Assembly: GCA_050246875.1 (NCBI GenBank)
Contig: JBFWVF010000004.1
Coordinates: 124,001 to 188,000 of the forward strand
From: SHWB01 sp050246875
Lineage (GTDB): Bacteria > Pseudomonadota > Alphaproteobacteria > UBA6615
Direction of reading: 5' to 3'
DNA: 64,000 bases
The position numbers and the translations under genes are program-made. The notes under the pieces are model-generated. The model saw nothing but the letters and a program-made list of their open reading frames with translations. It was not told the DNA's origin and did not search any database. Positions 9,091-18,004 of this stretch are shown piece by piece (positions within the stretch are counted from its first letter, which is position 1; each line of letters begins with the position of its first letter).

Positions 9091-12000
9091 CTACTGCTGC
9101 TGTTGCTCCTGCGGGTGTTGGTCCTTGATTTCCGTGTCGCTGACGTCGCCGAGCCCTTCGATGATGCGGCGGGTGAAGCCGGGCGTCAGCACCGACAGCG
9201 GATTGACGCTGAAGTCGGGGTCGTCGACGGTTCCCTTCGCGCTCCACGTCCAGGCGAAAATTCCCTCACCGCCGCCGGTCAGCAGCGTGCCGATGATGGG
9301 GATGTTGCCGAGCAGCGCGTTCAGCGTCCGGACGGGCGCAATCTCGCCCCGCATGTCGAGCGTCCCGCTGCCCCGCGTGATCGTACCGTTGGCGAGGATG
9401 CCGAGGTCGGCGCCGCGCGCGCGCGCATCGCGCAGCGTGATTTTCTCCGGCGTCATCTGCAACGGCACTTCGAGGCGGCTGAAGCCGATTCCCGGCCCCG
9501 ACAGCGCATCGACGATGCCGATGGGCGAGACCAGCGTGATCAGGCGCGCCAGCGCCGGCCCGTCGAGCAGGACGAAGTCCTCGATCGAGGCCACGGCGTC
9601 GAGGGGCCGGCCCGGCAGCTTGTCATCGAAATGGCCGACGACCTTCAGCCGGCCGCCCTTGACGTTGTCGGACCAGTCGAGCGCGTGCAGGACCACGCCG
9701 GCATCGTTGGAGTTGATCGTCAGGGCGCGACGGTCGGCGCCGGCACGGTCGAGGTCGAGGGTGAAGTCGCCACCCCCGGGCAGTGTCGCCCGGACATGCG
9801 CGGCATGCGCGGCCTCCGCACCGAGCTCGAGCGTCCCGGAGACGTTGGCCATCACGGTCTCCTCGCCGAGGCGTACCCGGCCGATCGGCGCGGCCGGCGC
9901 GATGCGCACGACCAGCGGCTCGCCGTCGCCGTCGTCGGTGTGCTCGAAGCGCTCGACCAGCCCGCGCAGGTCGAGTTCGCGGCCCGACAGCTCGATCTCC
10001 GGCCCCCTGTCGCCGCCGAACACGACGCCGCCCGCGACATCCGTACCCGGCAGGCTGAAGCGGCTGACCGTCAGGCGCTTCAGTGACGGCCACGCCGCTG
10101 TTGCGTCGGCAGCGAACGTCGCGGCGCCCGCCGCCACCAGCCCGCCCGCGTCGATCGAGATTTCCGGCAGGGCGGAAAGCCTCTCGCCGGCCACGTCCCA
10201 GCGGGCGCGTGCCCGCCCGGGCGTGCCGGGCGGCTTCGACCAGTCGAATGGAGCCAGCGCGAGACGTGCCTCGGACAGGTCGATGTCGGCGCTTCCCGAC
10301 GCACGTGCGTCATCCGCGACCGCGTGCTGAAGGCGAACGAACACCTTGCCGTCGAGCCACGGCGCGACATTGATCCCGAGTGCCCGTCGCTGCGCCGCGT
10401 CGAGGGCGAAGCTGGCTTCGTACTGCCGCCGCGGACCGCCGCCGGAGCCGAGGCGCTCGGACCATTTCGCGACCATCGGCACCGGTCCGAGCTGAAGCGC
10501 CCCCGCGGCGACGAGCGACTTCGGATCGACGGAGAGAGCGATCGACCCGCCGGCCACGGGCTGGCCGAGCGGCCCATGCTCGATCGCCACGTCTTCGAGC
10601 TTCGCCTCGGCCCTGACGTCGATGTCGGCAAAGCGCAACCGGGCGATCAGCGGAAACTTCACCGTCACCTGGGTGCGCTGGCGACCGGATATTCCCGACG
10701 GGGCGAAGCCCAGCGCGCTGGCGTATCCCAGCGGTTTCTGGTCGATCACCTCGAGGGCCGGCCGGATGCCGCCGGCAACGTCGACGGCGATGTCGATCGT
10801 CTCCAGCGTGCCGGGCGGCGAGGCCAGCCCGCGTATGTCGATCGTCGCCTTCTGCAGCCGCATGCCGCGCATTTCGCCCGCGTCGGCCGTGACGGTCAGA
10901 CTGTCGGCGTCGAAGACGGCGCGCGCGCGAACGTCGCGCACCGGTTCCATCGGACGCAGGAAGTGCACGGTGATGCCGGCGCCCGCCATGTCGCCGCCCA
11001 GTTCGCGGATGGCGAGCGCCGTCGGGTCGGCAGCGGGCGCGGTGCCGGCAAGATGCAGGCGCGCAACGTCGACCGTGCCCTGCTTCAGGTTGCCGGTGAC
11101 CCATTCGCGCGGCACGGCGCCAAGATCTTCCGGCCAGTATCGGGCAAGCTCGTCGAGCCGCACCGCGCGCGCCTCGCCGTCGAGCCGCAGGTCGAGTTCG
11201 TCGCCGCGGTGAACGACCTCCGCCTTGAGCGAAACGGCCGGACCGCCGAGGTCGGCCATCGCCTCGTCGACGACGAGACGCCCCGCGGCCACCTCGATAC
11301 GCCCGCGCAGGGCCAGCGCCGTCACCGCCAGCCGGTCCTTGTAGAATTCCGGCAGCGACAGCGTGCCGGCACCGCCGGCGAGATCGAACGTCAGCCCCTC
11401 GGGCGCCAGGTCGGGACCGAGCGTCGCTGCCAGTGTCCCGGTCAGCGGCAGGTCGATGCGGCCGAGCGGCGCGAACAGCGGCTCGATGGCCGCCAGCATG
11501 GCCGGCGGCATGTCGGCGAAGCCGAGGCCGAGTTCGAGGCCGCGCCCGTGCGCCCAGCGCGCCGACACCTCGAAGCGGCCGCGCAGGTCGCCCTGCTCGA
11601 CGACGAAGGTTCCCTCGCCCACGAGGCCGCGCGCATCGCGATCGACGCCGAACGTGACGCGCGGCGCCATCCAGACGACGCCGTTGCGCCGGTCGTCGAC
11701 CGTCAGGAATCCGGAATCGACGGCGATGCGGGTGAGCCAGCCGACCGAACGATCCTCGGCCGGCGGGAGGTAGAAACCTTCGAGGAGGCGCGCGATCGCC
11801 GCCGCGGCTTCTGCGTCGGCCGCCTCGTCACGGCCTTCGGAGCCGTCGATGCCGAGGTCGACGACGCCGTCCTCGCGGCGCACAAGCTTGAGACGAGGAC
11901 CGAGCAGTTCGATCGATGTCGGCGCGACGACGCCCGCCAGGAGGGCACGCAGGCTGAAGCGGACCGATGCCTCGGGCACCGATGCGAAAACGCGGCCATC

Positions 12001-12351
12001 CTCGCCGACCAGCCGCAGGTCGAGCACCCGCACGTCGAGCGCCCGTTCGAGCCCGGCCCACAACAGCACGGTGCGGCCCAGGCGCACGCGCGCCGGCGCG
12101 TCAGGATCGGTCAGCTCGTCCTCGATGTAGGGCGTGAGGAAGTCGAGCGACATCGGCCCGCGACCGAGCTGCCACGCAACAACGCCAGCCAGCAGACCGA
12201 TGCCGACCACGACGGCCGCGACGAACTGGAGAGCGATCTTCGATGTCCGCGCGATCAGCAAACCTGTGCCCGTTCCCGGCCGGGGCGGCGGGTCGGCTTG
12301 ACCGGATTCCCGTCCTCCCCCAGTCTGCGTGAAATTCCCACCGGTGCCCAT
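9091..12351 (-). CDS. YhdP/AsmA-like (DUF3971-type) large membrane-anchored protein
   Basis: About 1086 aa with one N-terminal membrane anchor (near residues 34-58, ALQFVAAVVVGIGLLAGVVA) and a very long periplasmic part made of repeated beta-rich segments. The AsmA-like C-terminal portion has the recurring pattern of VVGHFDDKLPGRPLDAVASI and ISRGSGTLDMRG-like strands seen in YhdP/TamB-type proteins, which are thought to carry phospholipid between membranes. The tail ends in a Gln run. The start is unsure: the ATG at 12351 shares CATG with the ATG of divergent glnE; an in-frame ATG at 12366 and a TTG at 12261, just before the hydrophobic anchor, are alternatives. Confidence 0.82.
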   Translation of the reverse strand: MGTGGNFTQTGGGRESGQADPPPRPGTGTGLLIARTSKIALQFVAAVVVGIGLLAGVVAWQLGRGPMSLDFLTPYIEDELTDPDAPARVRLGRTVLLWAGLERALDVRVLDLRLVGEDGRVFASVPEASVRFSLRALLAGVVAPTSIELLGPRLKLVRREDGVVDLGIDGSEGRDEAADAEAAAAIARLLEGFYLPPAEDRSVGWLTRIAVDSGFLTVDDRRNGVVWMAPRVTFGVDRDARGLVGEGTFVVEQGDLRGRFEVSARWAHGRGLELGLGFADMPPAMLAAIEPLFAPLGRIDLPLTGTLAATLGPDLAPEGLTFDLAGGAGTLSLPEFYKDRLAVTALALRGRIEVAAGRLVVDEAMADLGGPAVSLKAEVVHRGDELDLRLDGEARAVRLDELARYWPEDLGAVPREWVTGNLKQGTVDVARLHLAGTAPAADPTALAIRELGGDMAGAGITVHFLRPMEPVRDVRARAVFDADSLTVTADAGEMRGMRLQKATIDIRGLASPPGTLETIDIAVDVAGGIRPALEVIDQKPLGYASALGFAPSGISGRQRTQVTVKFPLIARLRFADIDVRAEAKLEDVAIEHGPLGQPVAGGSIALSVDPKSLVAAGALQLGPVPMVAKWSERLGSGGGPRRQYEASFALDAAQRRALGINVAPWLDGKVFVRLQHAVADDARASGSADIDLSEARLALAPFDWSKPPGTPGRARARWDVAGERLSALPEISIDAGGLVAAGAATFAADATAAWPSLKRLTVSRFSLPGTDVAGGVVFGGDRGPEIELSGRELDLRGLVERFEHTDDGDGEPLVVRIAPAAPIGRVRLGEETVMANVSGTLELGAEAAHAAHVRATLPGGGDFTLDLDRAGADRRALTINSNDAGVVLHALDWSDNVKGGRLKVVGHFDDKLPGRPLDAVASIEDFVLLDGPALARLITLVSPIGIVDALSGPGIGFSRLEVPLQMTPEKITLRDARARGADLGILANGTITRGSGTLDMRGEIAPVRTLNALLGNIPIIGTLLTGGGEGIFAWTWSAKGTVDDPDFSVNPLSVLTPGFTRRIIEGLGDVSDTEIKDQHPQEQQQQ

Positions 12352-15343
12352 GATCCTGTCATTCATCGCCGAGCCCGAGCGACTGCCGCGCGCCGCCGAT
12401 CCGGCCCGCGTCGAGACGGGGCTGGCGCGCTGGCACGAGGCGGCCCAGCGCAGCGGCGACGAGACGCTGGTCGCCTTCGCCCGCGAACTGGCGACGGCGC
12501 CGGACTCCGGCCGCCTGCTCGCCGGGATCTTCTCCGGCAGTCCATACCTTACCACCCTGCTGCTTCGCGACGTGGCATGGACGCGCACGGCCTTCGAGGC
12601 CGGCCTCGACGGGGCCTGGCGCCTCGTCGAGGCGGAACTGGCCGCCTTCGACCCCGCCACGCCCGATCGCAAGGCGGTCATGGTCGCGCTGCGGCAGGCG
12701 CGCTGGCGGGCGGCCCTGATAACCGCGCTCGCCGACCTCGGCGGCGCCTGGCCGGTCGAGACCGTCGTCGAGCGCCTGTCGGACTTCTGCGACACGGCCG
12801 TGGCAACGGCGGTCCGCCACCTGCTCGCCGACGCCGCCCGGCGCAACGTCCTGTCCCTGCCCGATCCGGCCGACCCCGCTGTCGGTGCGGGCTACGTCGT
12901 CCTCGCGGTCGGCAAGCTCGGCGCGCGCGAACTCAACTATTCCAGCGACATCGACCTCATCGTCGTGTTCGACGACGAACGCATCGAGACACAGGCGCGC
13001 GACGAGCTGCAGCCGGCTTTCGTGCGCCTGACGCGCGAACTGGTGCGCCTGCTGGAGGAACGCACGGGCGACGGCTACGTCTTCCGCACCGACCTGCGGC
13101 TGCGGCCGGACCCGGGGGCGACGCCTGTCGCCATCTCCACCGAGGCGGCGCTGACGTACTACGAATCGCTGGGCCAGAACTGGGAGCGGGCGGCGCTGAT
13201 CAAGGCGCGCCCCGTGGCCGGCGACATCGCGGCGGGAAAGGCCTTCCTCGACCAGCTCCGGCCCTTCCTGTGGCGCCGCCACCTCGACTTCGCGGCGATC
13301 CAGGACATCCACTCGATCAAGCGCCAGATCCATGCCCACAAGGGCGGCTCGACCGTCGCCGTCGAGGGCCACGACATCAAGGTCGGGCGCGGCGGCATCC
13401 GCGAGGTCGAGTTCTTCGCACAGACGCAGCAGCTCATCTGGGGCGGACGCGACCCCACCGTCCGCAGTCCGCGCACCGTGCCGGCGATCCGCGCGCTCGT
13501 CGCCGCCGGCCGCGTCGAACCCGCCGTCGCCGACGACATGACCGGCGCCTACTGGTACCTGCGGCGGCTGGAACACCGCCTGCAGATGGTCGCCGACCAG
13601 CAGACCCAGCGCCTGCCCGCCGACGCCGAGGGCATCGCGCGGCTGGCCGCCTTTCTCGGCCACGACTCGGCGGATGCCTTCCGCGCCGAACTGGTGACGA
13701 CGCTACGTCTGGTCGAAAACCACTACGCCGAGCTGTTCGAGGACTCGGCGCCGCTCGGCGCCGAGGGCTCGCTGGTGTTCACCGGCGCCGAGGACCATCC
13801 CGACACGATCGCCACCCTGACCGGCATGGGCTATGCCGAGCCGAGCGTCGTCGCCGCCCAGGTGCGCGGCTGGCATCACGGCCGCTACCGCGCCATGCGC
13901 TCGACGCGGGCGCGCGAGATCCTGACCGAACTGATGCCGGCCCTGCTCGGCGCCTTCGCCCGCACCGCCAGTCCCGACCAGGCGTTGCGCCGCTTCGACG
14001 CCTTCCTCGCCGGCCTGCCGGCCGGGGTGCAGCTCTTCTCGCTGTTCCACTCCAACCCGCCGCTGCTCGATCTCGTTGCGGAGATCATGGGCACCTCGCC
14101 GCGCCTCGCCGAGATCCTGTCGCGCAACCCGCTGCTGCTCGATGCCGTGCTCGATCCCGGCTTCCTCGCCGCGCCCGGCGACGCTGCGACCCAGCGCGCG
14201 AGCCTGGAGGAACGCCTCGCCGAGGCGCGCGACATGCAGGACGTGATGGACCTGTCGCGGCGCTGGGCGGGCGACGTGCAGTTCCGCATCGGCGTGCAGA
14301 TCCTGCGCGGCGCCATCGACATCGACACCGCCGGGGTGGCCATGGCCGACATGGCCGACGCCATCCTCGGCGCCCTGCTGCCGCGCATCGAGGACGAATT
14401 CGCCGCCCGCCACGGCCACATCGCGGGCGACGGCTTCGCCGTGCTGGCGCTGGGCAAGTACGGCGGCCGCGAATTGACGGCCGGGTCGGACCTCGACCTC
14501 GTCTTCCTCTACGACGTGCCGGAGGGCGACGATCCGCGCTCGGACGGGCCGCAGCCGCTGTCGCCGTCGCACTACTGGCAGCGTCTCGGCCAGCGCCTCG
14601 TCAACGCGCTGACGGCGCAGACCGGCGACGGCCGCCTGTTCGCCGTCGACATGCGCCTGCGCCCGTCGGGCAATGCCGGACCGCTGGCCGTCAGCCTCGA
14701 CGCCTTCGCCCGCTACCAGGCCGACACCGCGTGGACGTGGGAGCATCTGGCGCTGACGCGCACGCGCGTCGTCGCGGCATCGCCAGCCTTTGCCGCGCGC
14801 ATCGAGGACGCCGTCCGGACGGCCCTGACGCGCGAACGCTCAGGCGACGCGCTGCTGCTCGCCGTCGCCGACATGCGGGCGCGCATGGAGGCGGCCAACC
14901 GGGCGACGACGCAATGGCAGATCAAGCACGCCCGTGGCGGCCTCGTCGACTGCGAGTTCCTTGCCCAGTATCTCGAACTGCGCCACGCCCACGATCACCC
15001 CGAGGTCCTCGACCCGGCCACCGCGGACGCCTTCCGGGCGCTCGGCCGCGCCGGTCTGCTCGACGCGGCAACGGCGGACGAACTGGCCGAGGCGACGCTG
15101 TTCTGGCGCCATCTGCAGGGCCTGCTCCGCCTTGCCGCCGAGGAAGGCCGCGATCCCGCCGGCTATCCGGCGCCGCTGCGCCAGTTGCTGGCGCGCGCCG
15201 GAGAGGCCGTTGACTTCGCCGGGCTCGAAGCGAAGGTTGCGGCGACCGCGGCGCGCGTCACGGCGCACTGGGAACGCATCATCGAGACGCCGGCCGCGGC
15301 CCTGCGCGCGGCGGCGCCGGCAACGAGGGAGAACGGACAATGA
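12350..15343 (+). CDS. glnE: Bifunctional glutamine synthetase adenylyltransferase / adenylyl-removing enzyme
   Basis: Adds AMP to or removes it from glutamine synthetase in response to PII, tuning nitrogen assimilation. Both nucleotidyltransferase halves are present: an N-terminal deadenylylase site (GKLGARELNYSSDIDL, about residues 185-205) and a C-terminal adenylylase site (GGRELTAGSDLDLVFLYD, about 705-722), separated by the helical linker. The 997 aa fit. The start at 12350 (MILSFIAEPERLP) is preferred to a GTG at 12329; neither has a clear ribosome site. The stop overlaps the next start by 4 bases. Confidence 0.95.
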   Translation: MILSFIAEPERLPRAADPARVETGLARWHEAAQRSGDETLVAFARELATAPDSGRLLAGIFSGSPYLTTLLLRDVAWTRTAFEAGLDGAWRLVEAELAAFDPATPDRKAVMVALRQARWRAALITALADLGGAWPVETVVERLSDFCDTAVATAVRHLLADAARRNVLSLPDPADPAVGAGYVVLAVGKLGARELNYSSDIDLIVVFDDERIETQARDELQPAFVRLTRELVRLLEERTGDGYVFRTDLRLRPDPGATPVAISTEAALTYYESLGQNWERAALIKARPVAGDIAAGKAFLDQLRPFLWRRHLDFAAIQDIHSIKRQIHAHKGGSTVAVEGHDIKVGRGGIREVEFFAQTQQLIWGGRDPTVRSPRTVPAIRALVAAGRVEPAVADDMTGAYWYLRRLEHRLQMVADQQTQRLPADAEGIARLAAFLGHDSADAFRAELVTTLRLVENHYAELFEDSAPLGAEGSLVFTGAEDHPDTIATLTGMGYAEPSVVAAQVRGWHHGRYRAMRSTRAREILTELMPALLGAFARTASPDQALRRFDAFLAGLPAGVQLFSLFHSNPPLLDLVAEIMGTSPRLAEILSRNPLLLDAVLDPGFLAAPGDAATQRASLEERLAEARDMQDVMDLSRRWAGDVQFRIGVQILRGAIDIDTAGVAMADMADAILGALLPRIEDEFAARHGHIAGDGFAVLALGKYGGRELTAGSDLDLVFLYDVPEGDDPRSDGPQPLSPSHYWQRLGQRLVNALTAQTGDGRLFAVDMRLRPSGNAGPLAVSLDAFARYQADTAWTWEHLALTRTRVVAASPAFAARIEDAVRTALTRERSGDALLLAVADMRARMEAANRATTQWQIKHARGGLVDCEFLAQYLELRHAHDHPEVLDPATADAFRALGRAGLLDAATADELAEATLFWRHLQGLLRLAAEEGRDPAGYPAPLRQLLARAGEAVDFAGLEAKVAATAARVTAHWERIIETPAAALRAAAPATRENGQ

Positions 15344-15804
15344 GCGTCGAGGAAGGCAAGAAGGCGCCCGACTTCACCCTGCCGACGGACGGCGGCGGCA
15401 AGGTGACGCTGTCGAAGCTGCGCGGCAAGCCGGTGATCGTCTACTTCTACCCGAAGGACGACACCAGCGGCTGCACCGCCGAGGCCTGCGGCTTCCGGGA
15501 CTCCCTGCCCGACTTCCGCAAGGCGAAGGCCGAGATCATCGGCATCTCCAAGGACAGCGTCGCCCGCCACGACAAGTTCAAGGCCAAGTACGACCTGCCC
15601 TTCACGCTCGCCAGCGACGAGGACGGCAAGGTGTGCGAGGCCTATGGCACGTGGATCGAGAAATCCATGTACGGCCGCAAGTACATGGGCATCGACCGCG
15701 CCACCTTCCTGATCGACGCCGACGGCAAGGTCCGCAAGGCGTGGCGCAAGGTGAAGGTGCCCGGCCACGTCGCCGAGGTGCTGGCGGCGGCGAAGGCCCT
15801 GTAG
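15340..15804 (+). CDS. bcp: Bcp/PrxQ-type thioredoxin-dependent peroxiredoxin
   Basis: Reduces hydrogen peroxide and organic peroxides with thioredoxin as electron donor. The 154-aa protein has the peroxidatic Cys45 in DTSGCTAEAC and a Cys50 five residues on, the atypical 2-Cys arrangement of the Bcp alpha-helix-2 subgroup, plus the YFYPKDDT strand. It is coupled to glnE through an ATGA overlap and followed after 21 bp by a transporter gene in the same direction. Confidence 0.95.
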   Translation: MSVEEGKKAPDFTLPTDGGGKVTLSKLRGKPVIVYFYPKDDTSGCTAEACGFRDSLPDFRKAKAEIIGISKDSVARHDKFKAKYDLPFTLASDEDGKVCEAYGTWIEKSMYGRKYMGIDRATFLIDADGKVRKAWRKVKVPGHVAEVLAAAKAL

Positions 15805-15825
15805 GACGGCGCACGGCAAGCCGCC

Positions 15826-16746
15826 GTGAACGACCGGCCGGCGGCGCGCGGATTCGGCGAGCGCGAGATCGCCCTGGCGCTGCTGTTCCTCGTGCCGGGC
15901 ATGTTCGCCACCAACATCGTCGTCGCCCGCGCCGTCGAGGGCCACGTACCGCCGGTCGCGCTGGCCTTCTGGCGCTGGGCCGGCGTGTTCGTGCTACTGG
16001 CGCCGGTGACGCTGGGGCCGCTGTGGCGGGCGCGCACGCAGGCGCTGCGCGAATGGCGCGATCTCCTCGTTCTCGGCACCCTCGGCATGGGCATCTGCGG
16101 CGCCTTCGTCTACATCGGCGCGCGGACCACCACGGCGACCAATATCGGACTGATCTACGCCGCCGCGCCGGTGCTCATCGTCGTGCTCGCGGCGCGGCTC
16201 GGGGGCGAGCGGCTGGGCCGCCGCCAGCTCGCCGGCACAATGCTGTCGCTCGTCGGCGTGCTGGTGCTGGTGCTACGCGGCGACCCGGACGTCCTGCTGC
16301 ACCTCGCCTTCGTGCCCGGCGACCTGTGGGTCGCCGTCGCCGCGGCGTCGTGGGGCCTCTACTCGGTGCTGCTGCGCTATCGCCCGACGGCGCTGGCGCC
16401 GCCGGTCCGCCTCGCCGCCATCACGCTCGCCGGCCTCGCCGTGCTGGCGCCCTTTCACCTCGGCGAGGCGCTTTCCGGCGACGTTCCGCATCTCGACGCC
16501 GCGACGATCGGGGCCGTCGTGCTGGTCGCCGTGGTGCCGGGCTGGGGCGCCTATACCGGCTATGCCCGCATCCAGCGCGCGCTCGGCGTCGGCCTCACCA
16601 GCCTCGTGCTCTACCTGTCGCCGCTATGGGCGACGGCGCTGGCCTGGCTGCTGCTCGACGAGCACCTCGCAGCCTACCATGTCGCCGGCGCGGTGCTCGT
16701 GCTGGTCGGTGTATTCATGGCAACGCGATATCGCACGAATTCCTGA
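15826..16746 (+). CDS. EamA/DMT-family transporter (RhaT/YdcZ-type exporter)
   Basis: A 306-aa integral membrane protein with about ten hydrophobic helices arranged as two repeats, the drug/metabolite transporter pattern. Recognisable pieces are WRWAGVFVLLAPVT, NIGLIYAAAPVLIVVLAA at the end of the first repeat, and SLVLYLSPLWATALAWLLLDE in the second, where the acidic residue closes the helix as in EamA proteins. The start is a GTG at 15826. The substrate cannot be told from sequence. Third gene of the glnE unit. Confidence 0.88.
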   Translation: MNDRPAARGFGEREIALALLFLVPGMFATNIVVARAVEGHVPPVALAFWRWAGVFVLLAPVTLGPLWRARTQALREWRDLLVLGTLGMGICGAFVYIGARTTTATNIGLIYAAAPVLIVVLAARLGGERLGRRQLAGTMLSLVGVLVLVLRGDPDVLLHLAFVPGDLWVAVAAASWGLYSVLLRYRPTALAPPVRLAAITLAGLAVLAPFHLGEALSGDVPHLDAATIGAVVLVAVVPGWGAYTGYARIQRALGVGLTSLVLYLSPLWATALAWLLLDEHLAAYHVAGAVLVLVGVFMATRYRTNS

Positions 16747-16863
16747 CTCGACCGGATTTGCGTCAGGGATGGCGCAATCGCCACTTGACATTTCCGTGCG
16801 AAAATCGCATCATTTATCTCACGCTCGCCGTGTGGCCATTTGGCAGCAAGCGGGCCGGAGCGA
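16747..16863. other. AT-richer convergent gap between EamA and prfB
   Basis: 117 bp between two stops facing each other. The part from about 16780 to 16825 is much richer in A+T than anything around it. It holds a short stem (GCGA-AAA-TCGC at 16798-16808) but no long stem followed by a T run, so I cannot call a terminator. It also holds the promoter-like sequence listed separately. Confidence 0.4.
16785..16813 (+). promoter_or_regulatory. Sigma-70-like sequence in the convergent gap
   Basis: A perfect TTGACA at 16785-16790 is followed, after exactly 17 bases, by CATCAT (4 of 6 matches to TATAAT). If active it would send a transcript rightward, antisense to the 3' end of prfB. In so GC-rich a genome such a hexamer stands out, but the -10 match is poor. 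Confidence 0.25.
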
Positions 16864-17989
16864 TTACCCTGACGCGGCCGCTCCCTTCCCCCGCTCCAGC
16901 CGAGCGGCCAGCGAGGCTTCAAGGAAGCGGTCGATGTCGCCGTCGAGCACGGCCTGGGCGTTGCCCGTCTCGACGCCGGTCCGCAGGTCCTTGACCATCT
17001 GGTAGGGCTGCAGGACGTAGCTGCGGATCTGGTGGCCCCAGCCGATGTCCGTCTTCTGCGCCTGCTCGGCCGCGGCGATCTCCTCGCGCCTCTGCAGTTC
17101 GTGCTCGTAGAGGCGCGCCTTCAGCATGTTCATCGCGGTGTCGCGGTTGCGGTGCTGCGAGCGGTCGTTCTGGCACTGCACGACGATGTTGGTCGGCAGA
17201 TGGGTGATGCGGACAGCGCTTTCCGTCCGGTTGACGTGCTGGCCGCCGGCGCCCGAGGCGCGATAGACGTCGACGCGCAGGTCCTTGTCATCGATGACGA
17301 TGTTGATGGAGTCGTCGACCACCGGATAGACCCAGACCGAGGCGAAGGCGGTGTGGCGGCGCGCCGCCGCGTCGAAGGGCGAGATGCGGACGAGGCGGTG
17401 GACGCCGGACTCGGTCTTGAGCCAGCCATAGGCGTTGGGGCCCGTGACCATGAAGGTGGCGGACTTGACACCGGCCTCCTCGCCCGGGCTCTCCTCGAGC
17501 CACTCGACCTTGAAGTCGTGATCCTCGGCCCAGCGCGCGTACATGCGGGCCAGCATCTCGGCCCAGTCCTGGCTGTCGGTACCGCCGGCGCCGGCATGGA
17601 CCTCGACGTAGCAGTCGTTGCCGTCGGCCTCGCCGGACAGCAGGCTCTCGAGCTGCAGCTTGTCGGCCCGGGCCTCCAGCGCGGCGAGCTGGGCCTCGGC
17701 CTCGGCAAGGGTCGCTTTGTCGCCTTCGTCCTCGGCCAGCTCGATCAGCGTGAGAGCGTCGTCGAGATCACGTTCCGCGGTACGCACGGCCTCGACGGCG
17801 CGGGCGATGCCACCGCGCTCGCGCATCAGCGCCTGGGCGCGCGCCTGGTCGTTCCACAGCGCCGGATCGGCGGAAGCGGCGTCGAGTTCGGCGAGACGGG
17901 CGAGGCTGCGGTCCCAGTCAAAGGTGCCTCCGCAGCAGGTCGATGGACTCGCGGATGCGCTCGGCGGCGGCGGCGATTTCGGCACGCAT
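16864..17989 (-). CDS. prfB: Peptide chain release factor 2, programmed +1 frameshift
   Basis: Terminates translation at UGA and UAA. The gene is split over two frames: 23 sense codons from the ATG at 17989 (MRAEIAAAAERIRESIDLLR...) lead into an in-frame UGA at 17920-17918; skipping one base (17920) joins the 351-codon downstream frame (DWDRSLARLAELDA...), giving 374 aa, a normal RF2 length. The downstream part has the stop-recognition tripeptide SPF (RISPFDAAARRHTAF) and the catalytic GGQ (GAGGQHVNRTESAVRI). GGGGGA precedes the ATG. It lies 15 bp below mrcA in the same direction. Confidence 0.97.
17917..17932 (-). promoter_or_regulatory. RF2 programmed +1 frameshift site
   Basis: On the coding strand the sequence is CGG AGG CAC CTT TGA C. 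It matches the classical RF2 shift signal: a Shine-Dalgarno-like CGGAGG three bases before the slippery CTT, then UGA and C. Low RF2 leaves the UGA unread, so the ribosome slips and makes more RF2. The spacing equals that of the E. coli site. Confidence 0.95.
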
Positions 17990-18004
17990 GACTGTCCCCC
18001 GACC

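Noticed and set aside
12329..12349. GTG start for glnE giving seven extra residues
   Set aside because: No ribosome site and a less natural N-terminus than the ATG at 12350; kept only as an alternative.
16760..16875. Nine-base inverted repeat GCGTCAGGG / CCCTGACGC around the EamA-prfB gap
   Set aside because: The arms are about 100 bases apart and one lies in prfB coding sequence; chance is sufficient.
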